Notes: generated by a model not told the origin, from the sequence alone. A DNA stretch of 31,738 nucleotides from CAUPWF01 sp964367905 (GCA_964367905.1 CAYIZP010000035.1:1-31738); one strand, 5' to 3'; shown: positions 24,975 through 31,685, counted from the stretch's first letter. Made by a program: numbers and translations.

Positions 24975-25883
24975 CTATTTATCCAGTTTTGATTCCATTT
25001 CTTTTTTTTCTAATTCCTTCAATTGACGCATCTCTTCCTTGCTCAATTTCGGCTCATTTTTCTTGCGTTTCTTCTTAAACTTTAATTCCTTGACTGGATA
25101 TTCACGAATCTCTTTTTCGTCATTATCCAAGTTCACAACAACTTTTACCATCTGACGCAAGACACTAACACTCTGTACCTCGCCCTTGCATCCATCTATC
25201 GTTGTAACAAAATCTCCATTTGATGGCAATTTACTATTCAAGTCTTCATATGCCTCTTGCTCATTGGTCAAGCAACACATCAAGCGACCACACACTCCCG
25301 ATATCTTGGTCGGATTGAGTGACAAACTCTGTTCTTTCGCCATCTTAATCGATACCGGCGAGAATTCCGACAAAAACGAATGACAACAGAGTACACGACC
25401 GCAAGCCCCTAGACCACCTTTGATCTTCGTCTCGTCACGCACACCGATTTGTCTCAATTCAATTCTCGTTCTAAAAACATTTGCTAAATCTTTTACTAAC
25501 TCACGGAAGTCAATTCTTCCGTCTGCTGTAAAATAAAATAATAGTTTATTATTATCGAAGGTATACTCCGCCTCAATCAACTTCATCTTTAGATCGTGCT
25601 TGCGAATCTTCTCCAAGCAAATCTTGAATGCCTCTGCTTCTTTTTCTTTGTTTTTTTCGCTATGATCTATATCTGCTGAAGTTGCGACTCTAAGAACCGG
25701 TTTTAGCGGTGATGTAATCATGGATTGATCCACATCCTTCACCCCTAACACAACTGTACCTATCTCTACACCTCGAGCAGTCTCTACAATCACTCGATTC
25801 CCCACCTTCAAACGTTCTCTTCCTGGCGCAAAATAGTATATCTTGCCCGCAGTTCTAAAACGTATTCCTACAATTTTTACCAT
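24975..25883 (-). CDS. ricT: RicT/YaaT, PSP1-domain protein
   Basis: A 302-aa PSP1-domain protein. In B. subtilis it forms the Y complex with RicA and RicF, acting with RNase Y in mRNA processing and influencing sporulation and competence. The conserved cysteines expected to help hold an Fe-S cluster are visible in GACGRVLCCHSFLSEF and GVCGRLMCCLTNEQ. The C-terminus is lysine-rich (KFKKKRKKNEPK). AAAGGAG lies before the ATG, and it starts three bases after holB ends. Confidence 0.94.
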   Translation of the reverse strand: MVKIVGIRFRTAGKIYYFAPGRERLKVGNRVIVETARGVEIGTVVLGVKDVDQSMITSPLKPVLRVATSADIDHSEKNKEKEAEAFKICLEKIRKHDLKMKLIEAEYTFDNNKLLFYFTADGRIDFRELVKDLANVFRTRIELRQIGVRDETKIKGGLGACGRVLCCHSFLSEFSPVSIKMAKEQSLSLNPTKISGVCGRLMCCLTNEQEAYEDLNSKLPSNGDFVTTIDGCKGEVQSVSVLRQMVKVVVNLDNDEKEIREYPVKELKFKKKRKKNEPKLSKEEMRQLKELEKKEMESKLDK

Positions 25884-25886
25884 TCC

Positions 25887-26879
25887 CTAATTCTCCTTTA
25901 TAGTAAGTAATAACAATTCTATCGTCAATTCAAAATTCACATTTGCTCTCAATCTGGTCTTAGCAGTCTCTAATGCCTCTAGCACATTCTCGATTCCCTC
26001 ATAGGAAATGACATTTGCTAGTTCTCCAATCTCATGCATCTGATCTCTGAAAACAAGGCGATCCAGATTTCTAGTAGCCTTGTACATCAGAATATCTCGA
26101 TACCATATCGCCATAATATCGAAGAAATCCTGAATCTCTAATTTATAATTTGTGATATCCTTTATCATCGATGATAATTGGATCACATCTATATCATAGA
26201 TACGCTTCAGTAGATAAACCGCTTTTGCCTTAATCTCATTGAAACGCTCTGACTTTGCCAATGTAATGGCTTTTCCAATATTCCCTTGGGCGAATGCTGC
26301 ACAGATATTCGCCTCATACTCTGGCACTTCTAATTTCTGCATGAGATAAGCCTTCACCAAGGCATCCTTCACATTGCGAAGTTTTAGAGTGATACACCTC
26401 GATTGTATCGTAGACAATAATGCTCCATCATTCTCAGCCAATAAGAAAATAATCGCGTAAGAAGGCGGCTCTTCTATGGTTTTCAGAATCGCGTTTTGTG
26501 CCTGTTCTGTCATCTTATCTGCATCTACGATTATGTAGATTTTATACTTGCTTGCATACGGTTTTACTGCTGTATCACTCACCACTTGTCTTCGTATTTC
26601 TTCAATGCTAATCGAATTCGGTTTCTCATGTGACACATAAATGATATCTGGGTGATTGCTCCCTACTGCCTGCTTACAAGATTTACACATTCCACATGCA
26701 TCTTCTATACTCTCCTCGCACAACAAAACCTGCGCAAACAAAGTCGCAAGCATCTTTTTTCCAGATCCTTGCTCTCCGCTTATTAAATATGCATGACCTA
26801 CTTTATCTGAACGAATCGCATTCTTGAAATAATCGATAATCTCCGAATGCCCGATTACATCTCTATAACAACTATCCAT
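25887..26879 (-). CDS. holB: DNA polymerase III subunit delta' (HolB)
   Basis: A clamp-loader AAA+ subunit of 330 aa. There is a Walker A-like SGEQGSGKKMLATLFAQ (33-49), the zinc-binding cysteines CEESIEDACGMCKSCKQA, a Walker B-like YIIVDADKMTEQAQNAILKTIEEP, and the SRC motif in TIQSRCITL. AGAGGTAATT precedes the ATG at 26879. It lies between the guanylate kinase paralogue and ricT, the usual place for holB next to a nucleotide kinase in Firmicutes. Confidence 0.95.
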   Translation of the reverse strand: MDSCYRDVIGHSEIIDYFKNAIRSDKVGHAYLISGEQGSGKKMLATLFAQVLLCEESIEDACGMCKSCKQAVGSNHPDIIYVSHEKPNSISIEEIRRQVVSDTAVKPYASKYKIYIIVDADKMTEQAQNAILKTIEEPPSYAIIFLLAENDGALLSTIQSRCITLKLRNVKDALVKAYLMQKLEVPEYEANICAAFAQGNIGKAITLAKSERFNEIKAKAVYLLKRIYDIDVIQLSSMIKDITNYKLEIQDFFDIMAIWYRDILMYKATRNLDRLVFRDQMHEIGELANVISYEGIENVLEALETAKTRLRANVNFELTIELLLLTIKEN

Positions 26880-26947
26880 AATTACCTCTTGTTCACTACT
26901 AACTCCTATGGGTTACTTCCCACCCCGTCCCCTTAGACATTAGTGCT

Positions 26948-27550
26948 TTATGGTTCTAGTATACCACACTTTTGTGAACTTATATAGTCTATTATTTCAT
27001 CCATACAATTCTCTAATACTGCATTCTCAAATCTACGTTCTATCCCAGCCCGTTCAATCTTCTCGTCTGAAAAATCCTCTGTGTCTGCTAAAAATCTACG
27101 ACACAACTCTGCATACTTCGGATTCTCTTGTTTCCGCTCCCTACGAAGCGCCCGCTCTAGTCTATCACCATCATCCACTTCAATATATAAAGGAACCAAA
27201 TCTGCTCCCCCTAGATATACTTTCATCTTTTCATAAGATTCTAAAGTTCCAATCATCAGATAGGAATGCTTCCCTGTGTCAATCTGTCCATCATCTAACG
27301 TAAAATACTTCCAAATCCCATGAACCGTCTGATAGGCACGTAGTTCTATGACCTTCCCAGACCACACTAATTCATCGCACCTCTTCTCATCCACGAAAAA
27401 ATACTGCACACCATCCTCTTCGCCCTTTCGAATCGGTCTCGTTGTATAGAGTGTAACTGATTTCAATTGAGGAAACCGCTCTCCAATCTTTCTATATATT
27501 GTATCCTTCCCTGTGGAACTCTTACCCATGATATAAAATATCTTGCCCAT
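26948..27550 (-). CDS. Guanylate kinase-family protein
   Basis: A 200-aa P-loop nucleotide kinase. The P-loop is GKSSTGKDTIYRKI (8-21) rather than the canonical GPSGVGKGT, and the GMP-binding segment LYTTRPIRKGEEDGVQYFF is present. The C-terminal half is more divergent than in housekeeping Gmk. It occupies the position that tmk has beside holB in B. subtilis, and is likely a second guanylate kinase paralogue, since the main gmk usually lies near rpoZ. Its exact substrate is unproven. I chose the ATG at 27550; a GTG four codons upstream is possible. Binding-site support is weak for both. Confidence 0.8.
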   Translation of the reverse strand: MGKIFYIMGKSSTGKDTIYRKIGERFPQLKSVTLYTTRPIRKGEEDGVQYFFVDEKRCDELVWSGKVIELRAYQTVHGIWKYFTLDDGQIDTGKHSYLMIGTLESYEKMKVYLGGADLVPLYIEVDDGDRLERALRRERKQENPKYAELCRRFLADTEDFSDEKIERAGIERRFENAVLENCMDEIIDYISSQKCGILEP

Positions 27551-27609
27551 TTTATTTCTCACTTTCTCTCAAGTTTCAATCATCCAACCCATGAAACTTA
27601 ATTCATCGC

Positions 27610-28929
27610 CTAAACTTGTCTATGTATTACAAATCCATTTTCTTCATACTGTTTCATTAACGCTTCTATTTCCTCAGTCACTGCCTCATCTGGTGTGACA
27701 AAAGGGATCCCTGGTGGGTAGAGATAGTAAAAACACCCATTGCCACTCACCTGTGCATCTATCTTTTTCTTCCCACCAGCTATCGCTTTTAACAGTGGTA
27801 ACATATCGTCTTCGCTAACAGCACTTGTAATTTCTGAATCGATTTCTAACAAAGCACTTGCCAATCGATTCATCCCTTCCTCTGTATCCCCAATCGATGT
27901 CATGCCCAGTACATATTCGTACCCAACCATCTCCATCTGCAACTGAAATCGTTCCAATAATACCTTATATAATTCCCTGCTACTTATATTCGTATTTCTA
28001 GTAGAGATTAAAATCTTTGATGGCTCCATATTCTCCATCTCAATCAACTTCAAAAATTTCATTTGTGATAACCTACTCCTCAAATGGTCTAATTGACTCA
28101 TATATTCCCCAAATAGGAACGTCTTCGCCTCTTCTAATTGTCCAACACATCTATCAATACTCGCCATCAACAGATACGATGGACTGCTCGATTGAAATAC
28201 CTGTAGATATTTCTCTACACGTCTTCTATCTACAAGCTTTCCATTCACATGCAAAAGCGCCGTCTGCGTGAGGGACGGCAATGTCTTGTGCAAGCTATGT
28301 ACTACAATATCTGCCCCACATTCATTCGAGTTATGAAATAGATTAGTATGGAATCCCAGGTGTGAACCATGAGCTTCATCCACAATGAGTGGAATACCAT
28401 ATCTATGTGCTACCTCCGCAATTGCTCCAACATCTGAAATCACACCATCATAAGTAGGAGATACAATCACAACCGCTCTAATCTCCACCTCTTCTTCCAG
28501 TGCTTGCTCTACGTCCCGAGCTTCAATTACTCCTAGAATCAGAGTCTTCTCATCAAGCTTCGGATAGATATAAGTCGCCTTCAATCCATTCAACTCCAAG
28601 GCATGGTAGACCGAACGATGATTATTTCGCGCCACCAAAATCTTATCCCCATAATTTGTACAAGCCATAATTGCTGCTAGATTCCCCGCCGTACTTCCAT
28701 TCACCAACATATAAGATTGCTCACTATGAAACAACTTACTTGCATGCCCCTGTACATCAAACAACAAATCCGCTGGGTGATGCAAGTCATCAAACCCTTC
28801 AATTTCCGTGATATCACAATCGTAGGGTAGTAGGTTCCCAAACCGCTCAACGTTACGTTTATGCCCCGGCATATGAAATCCATACATTTCCGATTGACCA
28901 TATGCCTTCAATCTCTCATCCAGTCTCAT
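27610..28929 (-). CDS. Orn/Lys/Arg decarboxylase-family PLP enzyme (YaaO-like)
   Basis: A fold-type I PLP enzyme of about 439 aa. Motifs include FHMPGHKRN, the substrate/PLP region NGSTAGNLAAIMA, IVDEAHGSHLGFH with the PLP Asp, and VHSLHKTLPSLTQTALLH with the Schiff-base Lys. The C-terminal decarboxylase domain has YYLYPPGIPFVTPDE. It likely decarboxylates a basic amino acid (arginine or lysine) to a polyamine or precursor; the substrate cannot be decided by eye. GGAG lies six bases before the ATG at 28929, and an ATG four codons upstream is an alternative. It is the B. subtilis yaaO counterpart by position. Confidence 0.88.
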   Translation of the reverse strand: MRLDERLKAYGQSEMYGFHMPGHKRNVERFGNLLPYDCDITEIEGFDDLHHPADLLFDVQGHASKLFHSEQSYMLVNGSTAGNLAAIMACTNYGDKILVARNNHRSVYHALELNGLKATYIYPKLDEKTLILGVIEARDVEQALEEEVEIRAVVIVSPTYDGVISDVGAIAEVAHRYGIPLIVDEAHGSHLGFHTNLFHNSNECGADIVVHSLHKTLPSLTQTALLHVNGKLVDRRRVEKYLQVFQSSSPSYLLMASIDRCVGQLEEAKTFLFGEYMSQLDHLRSRLSQMKFLKLIEMENMEPSKILISTRNTNISSRELYKVLLERFQLQMEMVGYEYVLGMTSIGDTEEGMNRLASALLEIDSEITSAVSEDDMLPLLKAIAGGKKKIDAQVSGNGCFYYLYPPGIPFVTPDEAVTEEIEALMKQYEENGFVIHRQV

Positions 28930-28959
28930 ATCATACTCCATCTAGTCCTTGTAGATACA

Positions 28960-29154
28960 TTAATCCCAATTTAATCGGTTGTGCTCAATTGTTTCGCCTT
29001 TTTCATATTTCTCTTTTGCTCTTTCAATATCGCTAATTTCTTCATCTAGACTAGTATCTTCTATTTTCAATCTCTTCGCCAACTCTAGAATCAATCTTTG
29101 ATCTTCTACTGTTAACTTCTCTACAGCTTCACTTATATCTTGAGCTAATGACAT
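28960..29154 (-). CDS. Small acidic protein, antitoxin-like (orphan)
   Basis: A 64-aa protein with a strong AAGGAGG site five bases before the ATG and a good promoter upstream, so it is very likely real. The N-terminal half is amphipathic helix (QDISEAVEKLTVEDQRLILELAKRL spread over residues 5-29), and the acidic tail ends EKGETIEHNRLNWD, a style of C-terminus I associate with small type II antitoxins. No toxin gene lies next to it. The antitoxin idea is weak inference; otherwise it is hypothetical. It is followed by the decarboxylase gene. Confidence 0.7.
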   Translation of the reverse strand: MSLAQDISEAVEKLTVEDQRLILELAKRLKIEDTSLDEEISDIERAKEKYEKGETIEHNRLNWD

Positions 29155-29203
29155 ACCTACCTCCTTATCAACTTAATCTTTCATTTAACTTTGATTTCAT
29201 ACC

Positions 29204-29232
29204 ATTATAAAGCATATCGCTGTATCTGTACA
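29204..29232 (-). promoter_or_regulatory. SigmaA-type promoter for the small acidic protein and decarboxylase run
   Basis: On the minus strand, TGTACA (-35, 29232-29227) and a perfect TATAAT (-10, 29209-29204) are exactly 17 bp apart, about 45 bp before the ATG of the 64-aa gene. The rest of the 29155-29342 gap is an AT-rich divergent promoter region. Confidence 0.65.
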
Positions 29233-29282
29233 TATGTCTACATACTTTGAACATAAAAAAGATAGTATAAGATTGCAATTAA

Positions 29283-29291
29283 TGCTATACT
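29283..29291 (+). promoter_or_regulatory. Extended -10 element for the Dabb gene
   Basis: TGCTATACT includes a TG-N extension and a near-consensus TATACT at 29286-29291, about 50 bp before the Dabb ATG. No good -35 box is seen. Confidence 0.4.
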
Positions 29292-29342
29292 ACAAAATAT
29301 AAAAACATTATCTTAAACTAATATAATACAAGGAGAAAACTT

Positions 29343-29642
29343 ATGGTAAAACACATTGTAGCATGGAAGATAAAAGATGAATATTCCAAGGAAGAGAAAG
29401 AAAACATTAAACAGAATATTAAAAACGAATTAGAGAATCTAAAAAATCTAATTCCAGAATTGGTGGAAATTAACGTTACTACCGATTTGATGGCTAGTAG
29501 CACAGCCGACCTTATGTTAGATACACTCTTTAAAACGGAGGCTGATTTAAACATCTATCAGAAACATCCAGACCATCTAGCTGCAGCAGGATATATTCGC
29601 TCTGTAATTTCAGAACGTAGTTGCTTAGATTACGAAGTATAA
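29343..29642 (+). CDS. Dabb-family (stress-responsive alpha/beta barrel) protein
   Basis: A 99-aa protein of the dimeric alpha/beta-barrel family. It starts MVKHIVAWKIKDEYSKEEKE, has a middle segment with LVEINVTTDL and a C-terminal YQKHPDHLAAAGYIRSV, the usual Dabb pattern. The cellular function of most members is unknown. AAGGAG lies seven bases before the ATG. It stands alone on the plus strand, divergent from the small acidic protein gene, and is followed by a long hairpin. Confidence 0.88.
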   Translation: MVKHIVAWKIKDEYSKEEKENIKQNIKNELENLKNLIPELVEINVTTDLMASSTADLMLDTLFKTEADLNIYQKHPDHLAAAGYIRSVISERSCLDYEV

Positions 29643-29672
29643 GGTCGTATAATTGTTTTTCGCTCATCAGAA

Positions 29673-29713
29673 ATAGAGGGTGCAATCTCCTATTTTAGGA
29701 TTCCACCCTCTAT
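29673..29713. terminator. Long hairpin between the Dabb gene and the PIN remnant
   Basis: Perfect 10-bp arms ATAGAGGGTG (29673-29682) and CACCCTCTAT (29704-29713), with an inner partly paired AATC-CCTA/TAGG-ATT stem. It lies between convergent genes, so it may terminate both, though the T-tracts are weak. Confidence 0.6.
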
Positions 29714-29844
29714 TATAACATTTTCATGAGTCGTTTATCAAAGCTGATTACCTCTTCTACAATAATTCTCGCTTTTTCTGACATTTCCATATGGTCTTTA
29801 AGCAAATATCTTAATATAATATTGGCATCAATCAATCTGTTCAT
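29713..29844 (-). pseudogene. PIN-domain toxin remnant with in-frame internal deletion
   Basis: A 43-codon ORF that overlaps the antitoxin stop by four bases (ATGA), the classic arrangement of a toxin-antitoxin pair. It begins MNRLIDANIILRYLLKDH, the N-terminal strand and helix of a VapC/PIN nuclease with the first catalytic Asp (D6 in LIDAN), and continues EMSEKARIIVEE. It then ends directly VISFDKRLMKML, which resembles the last PIN strand with its terminal Asp. About 80-90 middle residues normally carrying further catalytic acidic residues are missing without a frameshift. It is almost certainly inactive as a nuclease. Confidence 0.75.
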
Positions 29845-30008
29845 GTTTTTTTACCATTGCATTTTGAAATGCCATTTTCTATCATACTTTGCTTTGCAAA
29901 AATTCTAACAGCCTCCGCAAAAGATGTCCCCATCTCTCTATACAACATCTCTACACTCTCCTTTAATTGTGCATCCATTCTCACTTGTAGTGTTGCTTCT
30001 TTTGCCAT
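29841..30008 (-). CDS. RelB/DinJ-like antitoxin
   Basis: A 55-aa protein, MAKEATLQVRMDAQLKESVE at the N-terminus, with the ribbon-helix-helix typical of RelB/DinJ (TLQVRMDAQLK strand then ...MGTSFAEAVRIFAKQSM helices). It is shorter than usual DinJ (80-90 aa), with the toxin-binding tail cut to NGISKCNGKKT. GGAGG lies six to seven bases before the ATG at 30008. It is expected to bind its own operator; the downstream toxin is a remnant, so it is effectively an orphan. Longer readings that start upstream run through the operator and are rejected. Confidence 0.8.
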   Translation of the reverse strand: MAKEATLQVRMDAQLKESVEMLYREMGTSFAEAVRIFAKQSMIENGISKCNGKKT

Positions 30009-30019
30009 ACCACACCTCC

Positions 30020-30061
30020 TTGTTTGTAATACAATTGTACTACAAACAATTTTTTTATCAA
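30020..30061 (-). promoter_or_regulatory. Promoter with overlapping palindromic operator of the antitoxin gene
   Basis: On the minus strand, TTGATA (30061-30056) and TACAAT (30039-30034) form a -35/-10 pair with 16-bp spacing. A 30-bp near-perfect palindrome (30020-30049; outer arms TTGTTTGTA and TACAAACAA, core TACAATTGTA, two mismatched bases) covers the -10, the position expected for autorepression by an RHH antitoxin. Confidence 0.65.
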
Positions 30062-30066
30062 GAGTT

Positions 30067-30100
30067 AAAAAGAGATTAACTCTAGTTTGAGTCAATCTCT
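30067..30100 (-). terminator. Terminator after the TM2 gene
   Basis: Minus-strand AGAGATTGACTC (30100-30089) pairs, with one mismatch, with GAGTTAATCTCT (30082-30071), followed by TTTT. It sits about 80 bp past the TM2 stop and upstream of the antitoxin promoter. A competing AGAGTTAA/TTAACTCT hairpin overlaps it. Confidence 0.65.
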
Positions 30101-30179
30101 CATGCTTTTTCTTCACCTATATTATCATTAGCACCGCTGTACTACAAATGCTTATCCTTGTATATTTTTTTCTAAGTAC

Positions 30180-30437
30180 TTATACTAAAATCATCCCATT
30201 AGAATCAGCTTTCTTGCACAACCCTGTTATTAAATCTACAAGAGCGATAATTGTTGGAATAAATGTCCATGAAAAAAGACAAAAAAGGATTCCTGTTCCT
30301 ATTTTCCCAGCATAAAATTTATGTATTCCTATTCCCCCTAGAAAACCTGCTAATAAACAATATACAACTTTATTTACAGCCTTTGTTCCATTAGCAACAT
30401 AATGTGTCGGTGCAGAATTATTGGCATTAGCTTGCAC
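30180..30437 (-). CDS. TM2-domain membrane protein, start uncertain
   Basis: An 85-aa protein in the reading from GTG at 30437. The TM2 domain is complete: KAVNKVVYCLLAGFLGGIGIHKFYAGKIGTG with the conserved G-x-H-x-F-Y turn between two membrane helices, then a second helix and DLITGLCKKAD. The same frame stays open upstream for 55 more codons (to 30602) and reads like protein (DVNFVPHVGDEVEIF), as in longer TM2 proteins I recall, but it has no ATG, GTG or TTG and is blocked by TAA at 30605-30603. The GTG has only a weak GGTGG site, so the gene may be 5'-damaged. Function of TM2 proteins is mostly unknown. Confidence 0.65.
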   Translation of the reverse strand: MQANANNSAPTHYVANGTKAVNKVVYCLLAGFLGGIGIHKFYAGKIGTGILFCLFSWTFIPTIIALVDLITGLCKKADSNGMILV

Positions 30438-30638
30438 ATTTACATTAATACCACCGTGTGGAATTTCATTTGTTTTTTTCTCAACTTTCGATACAATCGT
30501 TTTACTTTCTGTCTCAAAAATCTCTACTTCATCGCCTACATGAGGTACGAAGTTAACATCACAGCTTCGTATCTCCTTTATTCCACCATCATATTCACAC
30601 TCTTACAAATAGAAATTTTTCTTCTTATAATAATTTAG

Positions 30639-30662
30639 AAAGGAGCGACTATGAGACAGTGA
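30639..30662 (+). promoter_or_regulatory. Strong ribosome binding site and ATG followed by TGA at codon 4
   Basis: AAAGGAG (30639-30645) lies five bases before ATG (30651), which opens the frame of the HTH protein but meets TGA at 30660-30662 after only MRQ. The frame then remains open through the HTH gene, indicating a nonsense mutation or a leader minigene. Confidence 0.7.
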
Positions 30663-30683
30663 AAAGATGACCCATTACGCCAA

Positions 30684-30929
30684 TTGCCCATTACTTCTGG
30701 AAGTTATGGTAAATTAAATATACGTTCAGATAAGTTGCTAGCTGATAGAAACATCTCGCTTAACCAATTATCATATAGAGTAGAGGTTCAACGAACACAG
30801 TTGCGCAATTATAGAGACAATAAGATACAGCGTATCGATATTGATATTGTCTTAAGACTTTGCTATGTTTTAGAATGTAATTTTAATGATTTAGTTGAAT
30901 ATATTCCACCAAATGAGGATGAAATCTAG
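30684..30929 (+). CDS. Cro/CI-type (HTH_26) regulator, probably broken at its 5' end
   Basis: An 81-aa protein when read from TTG at 30684. The helix-turn-helix is clear: LLADRNISLNQLSYRVEVQRTQLRNY followed by DIDIVLRLCYVLECNFNDLVEYI, typical of small HTH_26 regulators. The good ribosome binding site and ATG at 30651 belong to this frame but are cut off by a TGA at codon 4 (probably a former Trp), so the natural product would have been 92 aa. TTG has no recognisable site of its own; the gene is likely a pseudogene or poorly translated. It is divergent from the TM2 gene. Confidence 0.6.
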   Translation: MPITSGSYGKLNIRSDKLLADRNISLNQLSYRVEVQRTQLRNYRDNKIQRIDIDIVLRLCYVLECNFNDLVEYIPPNEDEI

Positions 30930-30950
30930 AATCATCCTTTTCTCTGTATT

Positions 30951-30982
30951 AAAAAAAGACTCCTAAGCTATGCTTAAAAGCC
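30951..30982 (-). terminator. Intrinsic terminator of the tRNA operon
   Basis: On the minus strand, GGCTTTTAAGC (30982-30972) pairs with GCTTAGGAGTC (30968-30958) over 11 positions including three G-T pairs, with loop ATA, followed by TTTTTTT (30957-30951). It lies 9 bp after tRNA-Lys. Confidence 0.88.
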
Positions 30983-30991
30983 TTATAATAG

Positions 30992-31064
30992 TGAAGCATC
31001 GGGGGTTCGAACCCCGGACAACTTGATTAAAAGTCAAGTGCTCTACCAACTGAGCTAATGCTCC
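30992..31064 (-). tRNA. tRNA-Lys (TTT)
   Basis: A 73-nt cloverleaf with anticodon TTT in the loop CTTTTAA. Acceptor GGAGCAT pairs with ATGCTTC, and the T-loop TTCGAAC is intact. CCA is not encoded. It is the last tRNA of the operon. Confidence 0.95.
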
Positions 31065-31074
31065 ATAATATAAA

Positions 31075-31147
<73 letters not shown>

Positions 31148-31152
31148 TAAAT

Positions 31153-31211
31153 AAGTGTGTGGAAACCACACACTTTGATTTACTACTCTGTGCAATGGAA
31201 ACGACGTTTCC
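31153..31211. other. Two hairpins in the fMet-Phe tRNA spacer
   Basis: AAGTGTGTGG (31153-31162) pairs perfectly with CCACACACTT (31166-31175) around AAA, and GGAAACG (31197-31203) pairs with CGTTTCC (31205-31211). The spacer is 79 bp against 3-21 bp for neighbouring tRNA spacers. The hairpins may be processing sites or an internal terminator. Confidence 0.5.
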
Positions 31212-31226
31212 TATTACATAAAAAAA

Positions 31227-31300
31227 TTGCGGGGACCGGATTTGAACCGATGACCTTCGGGTTATGAGCCCGACGAGCTTCCAGACTGCTCCACCCCGCG
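31227..31300 (-). tRNA. Initiator tRNA-fMet (CAT)
   Basis: A 74-nt tRNA with anticodon CAT. Initiator features are present: an unpaired C1-A72 at the acceptor end, and three G-C pairs (GGG/CCC) next to the anticodon loop CTCATAA. Confidence 0.94.
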
Positions 31301-31321
31301 ATAATCAATATTTTATTACAA

Positions 31322-31403
31322 TGGATGGAGAAGGATTCGAACCTTCGAAGGCGTTGCCAACAGATTTACAGTCTGCCCCCTTTGGCCACTCGGGAATCCA
31401 TCC
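31322..31403 (-). tRNA. tRNA-Tyr (GTA)
   Basis: An 82-nt class II tRNA with a long variable arm, anticodon GTA in CTGTAAA, acceptor GGATGGA with TCCATCC, discriminator A. Confidence 0.94.
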
Positions 31404-31406
31404 ATA

Positions 31407-31479
31407 AGCCGTTGACCGGACTTGAACCGGTAACCTGCTGATTACAAATCAGCTGCTCTGCCAATTGAGCCACAACGGC
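31407..31479 (-). tRNA. tRNA-Thr (TGT)
   Basis: A 73-nt tRNA with anticodon TGT inside a palindromic anticodon arm (CTGATTTGTAATCAG). Acceptor GCCGTTG pairs with CAACGGC, discriminator T. It lies three bases after tRNA-Tyr. Its 5' part is reused in the adjoining tandem units. Confidence 0.93.
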
Positions 31480-31656
31480 GAAATACTTTTGAGCATCTGA
31501 TTTGTAATCAGCTTGCTCTGCCTCAGCTTGCATTTCATGCAATCTGCCTGAAATGAGCCACAACGGCGAAATACTTTTTGAGCATCTGATTTGTAATCAG
31601 CTTGCTCTGCCTCAGCTTGCATTTCATGCAATCTGCCTGAAATGAGCCATAACGGC
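31480..31656. repeat. Two tandem 88/89-bp units derived partly from tRNA-Thr
   Basis: Unit 1 is 31480-31567 and unit 2 is 31568-31656; they differ only by one extra T in a T run and one C-to-T change. Each ends with the 13 bases that form the tRNA-Thr 5' end on the minus strand (GAGCCACAACGGC; CAT in place of CAC in unit 2). Each also contains an anticodon-arm-like TGATTTGTAATCA, which is the reverse complement of the arm in the tRNA gene, and a D-arm-like TGCTCTGCC, with about 27 extra bases inserted. Each unit folds into two hairpins (unit 1: 31491-31518 and 31524-31546). They are not functional tRNAs: no T-arm or 3' acceptor follows. Confidence 0.8.
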
Positions 31657-31685
31657 GAAAAAACAAACTAAAAGTTTAGTTTGAA

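Noticed and set aside
30009..30116. N-terminal extension of the DinJ-like antitoxin
   Set aside because: The extra residues come from translating the promoter and palindromic operator; the proper ribosome binding site is before the ATG at 30008.
29155..31000. Prophage or integrative element next to the tRNA array
   Set aside because: No integrase, transposase or att-like duplication of a tRNA 3' end is visible; only small decaying accessory genes are present.
31366..31631. Overlapping minus-strand ORFs with repeated peptide MHEMQAEAEQADYKSDAQK
   Set aside because: They are translations of the tRNA-Thr/Tyr genes and the adjoining tandem units; the 89-bp unit is not a multiple of three and there is no ribosome binding site.
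31480..31656. CRISPR array
   Set aside because: Only two directly adjoining 88/89-bp units with no unique spacers, and clear tRNA-derived sequence.
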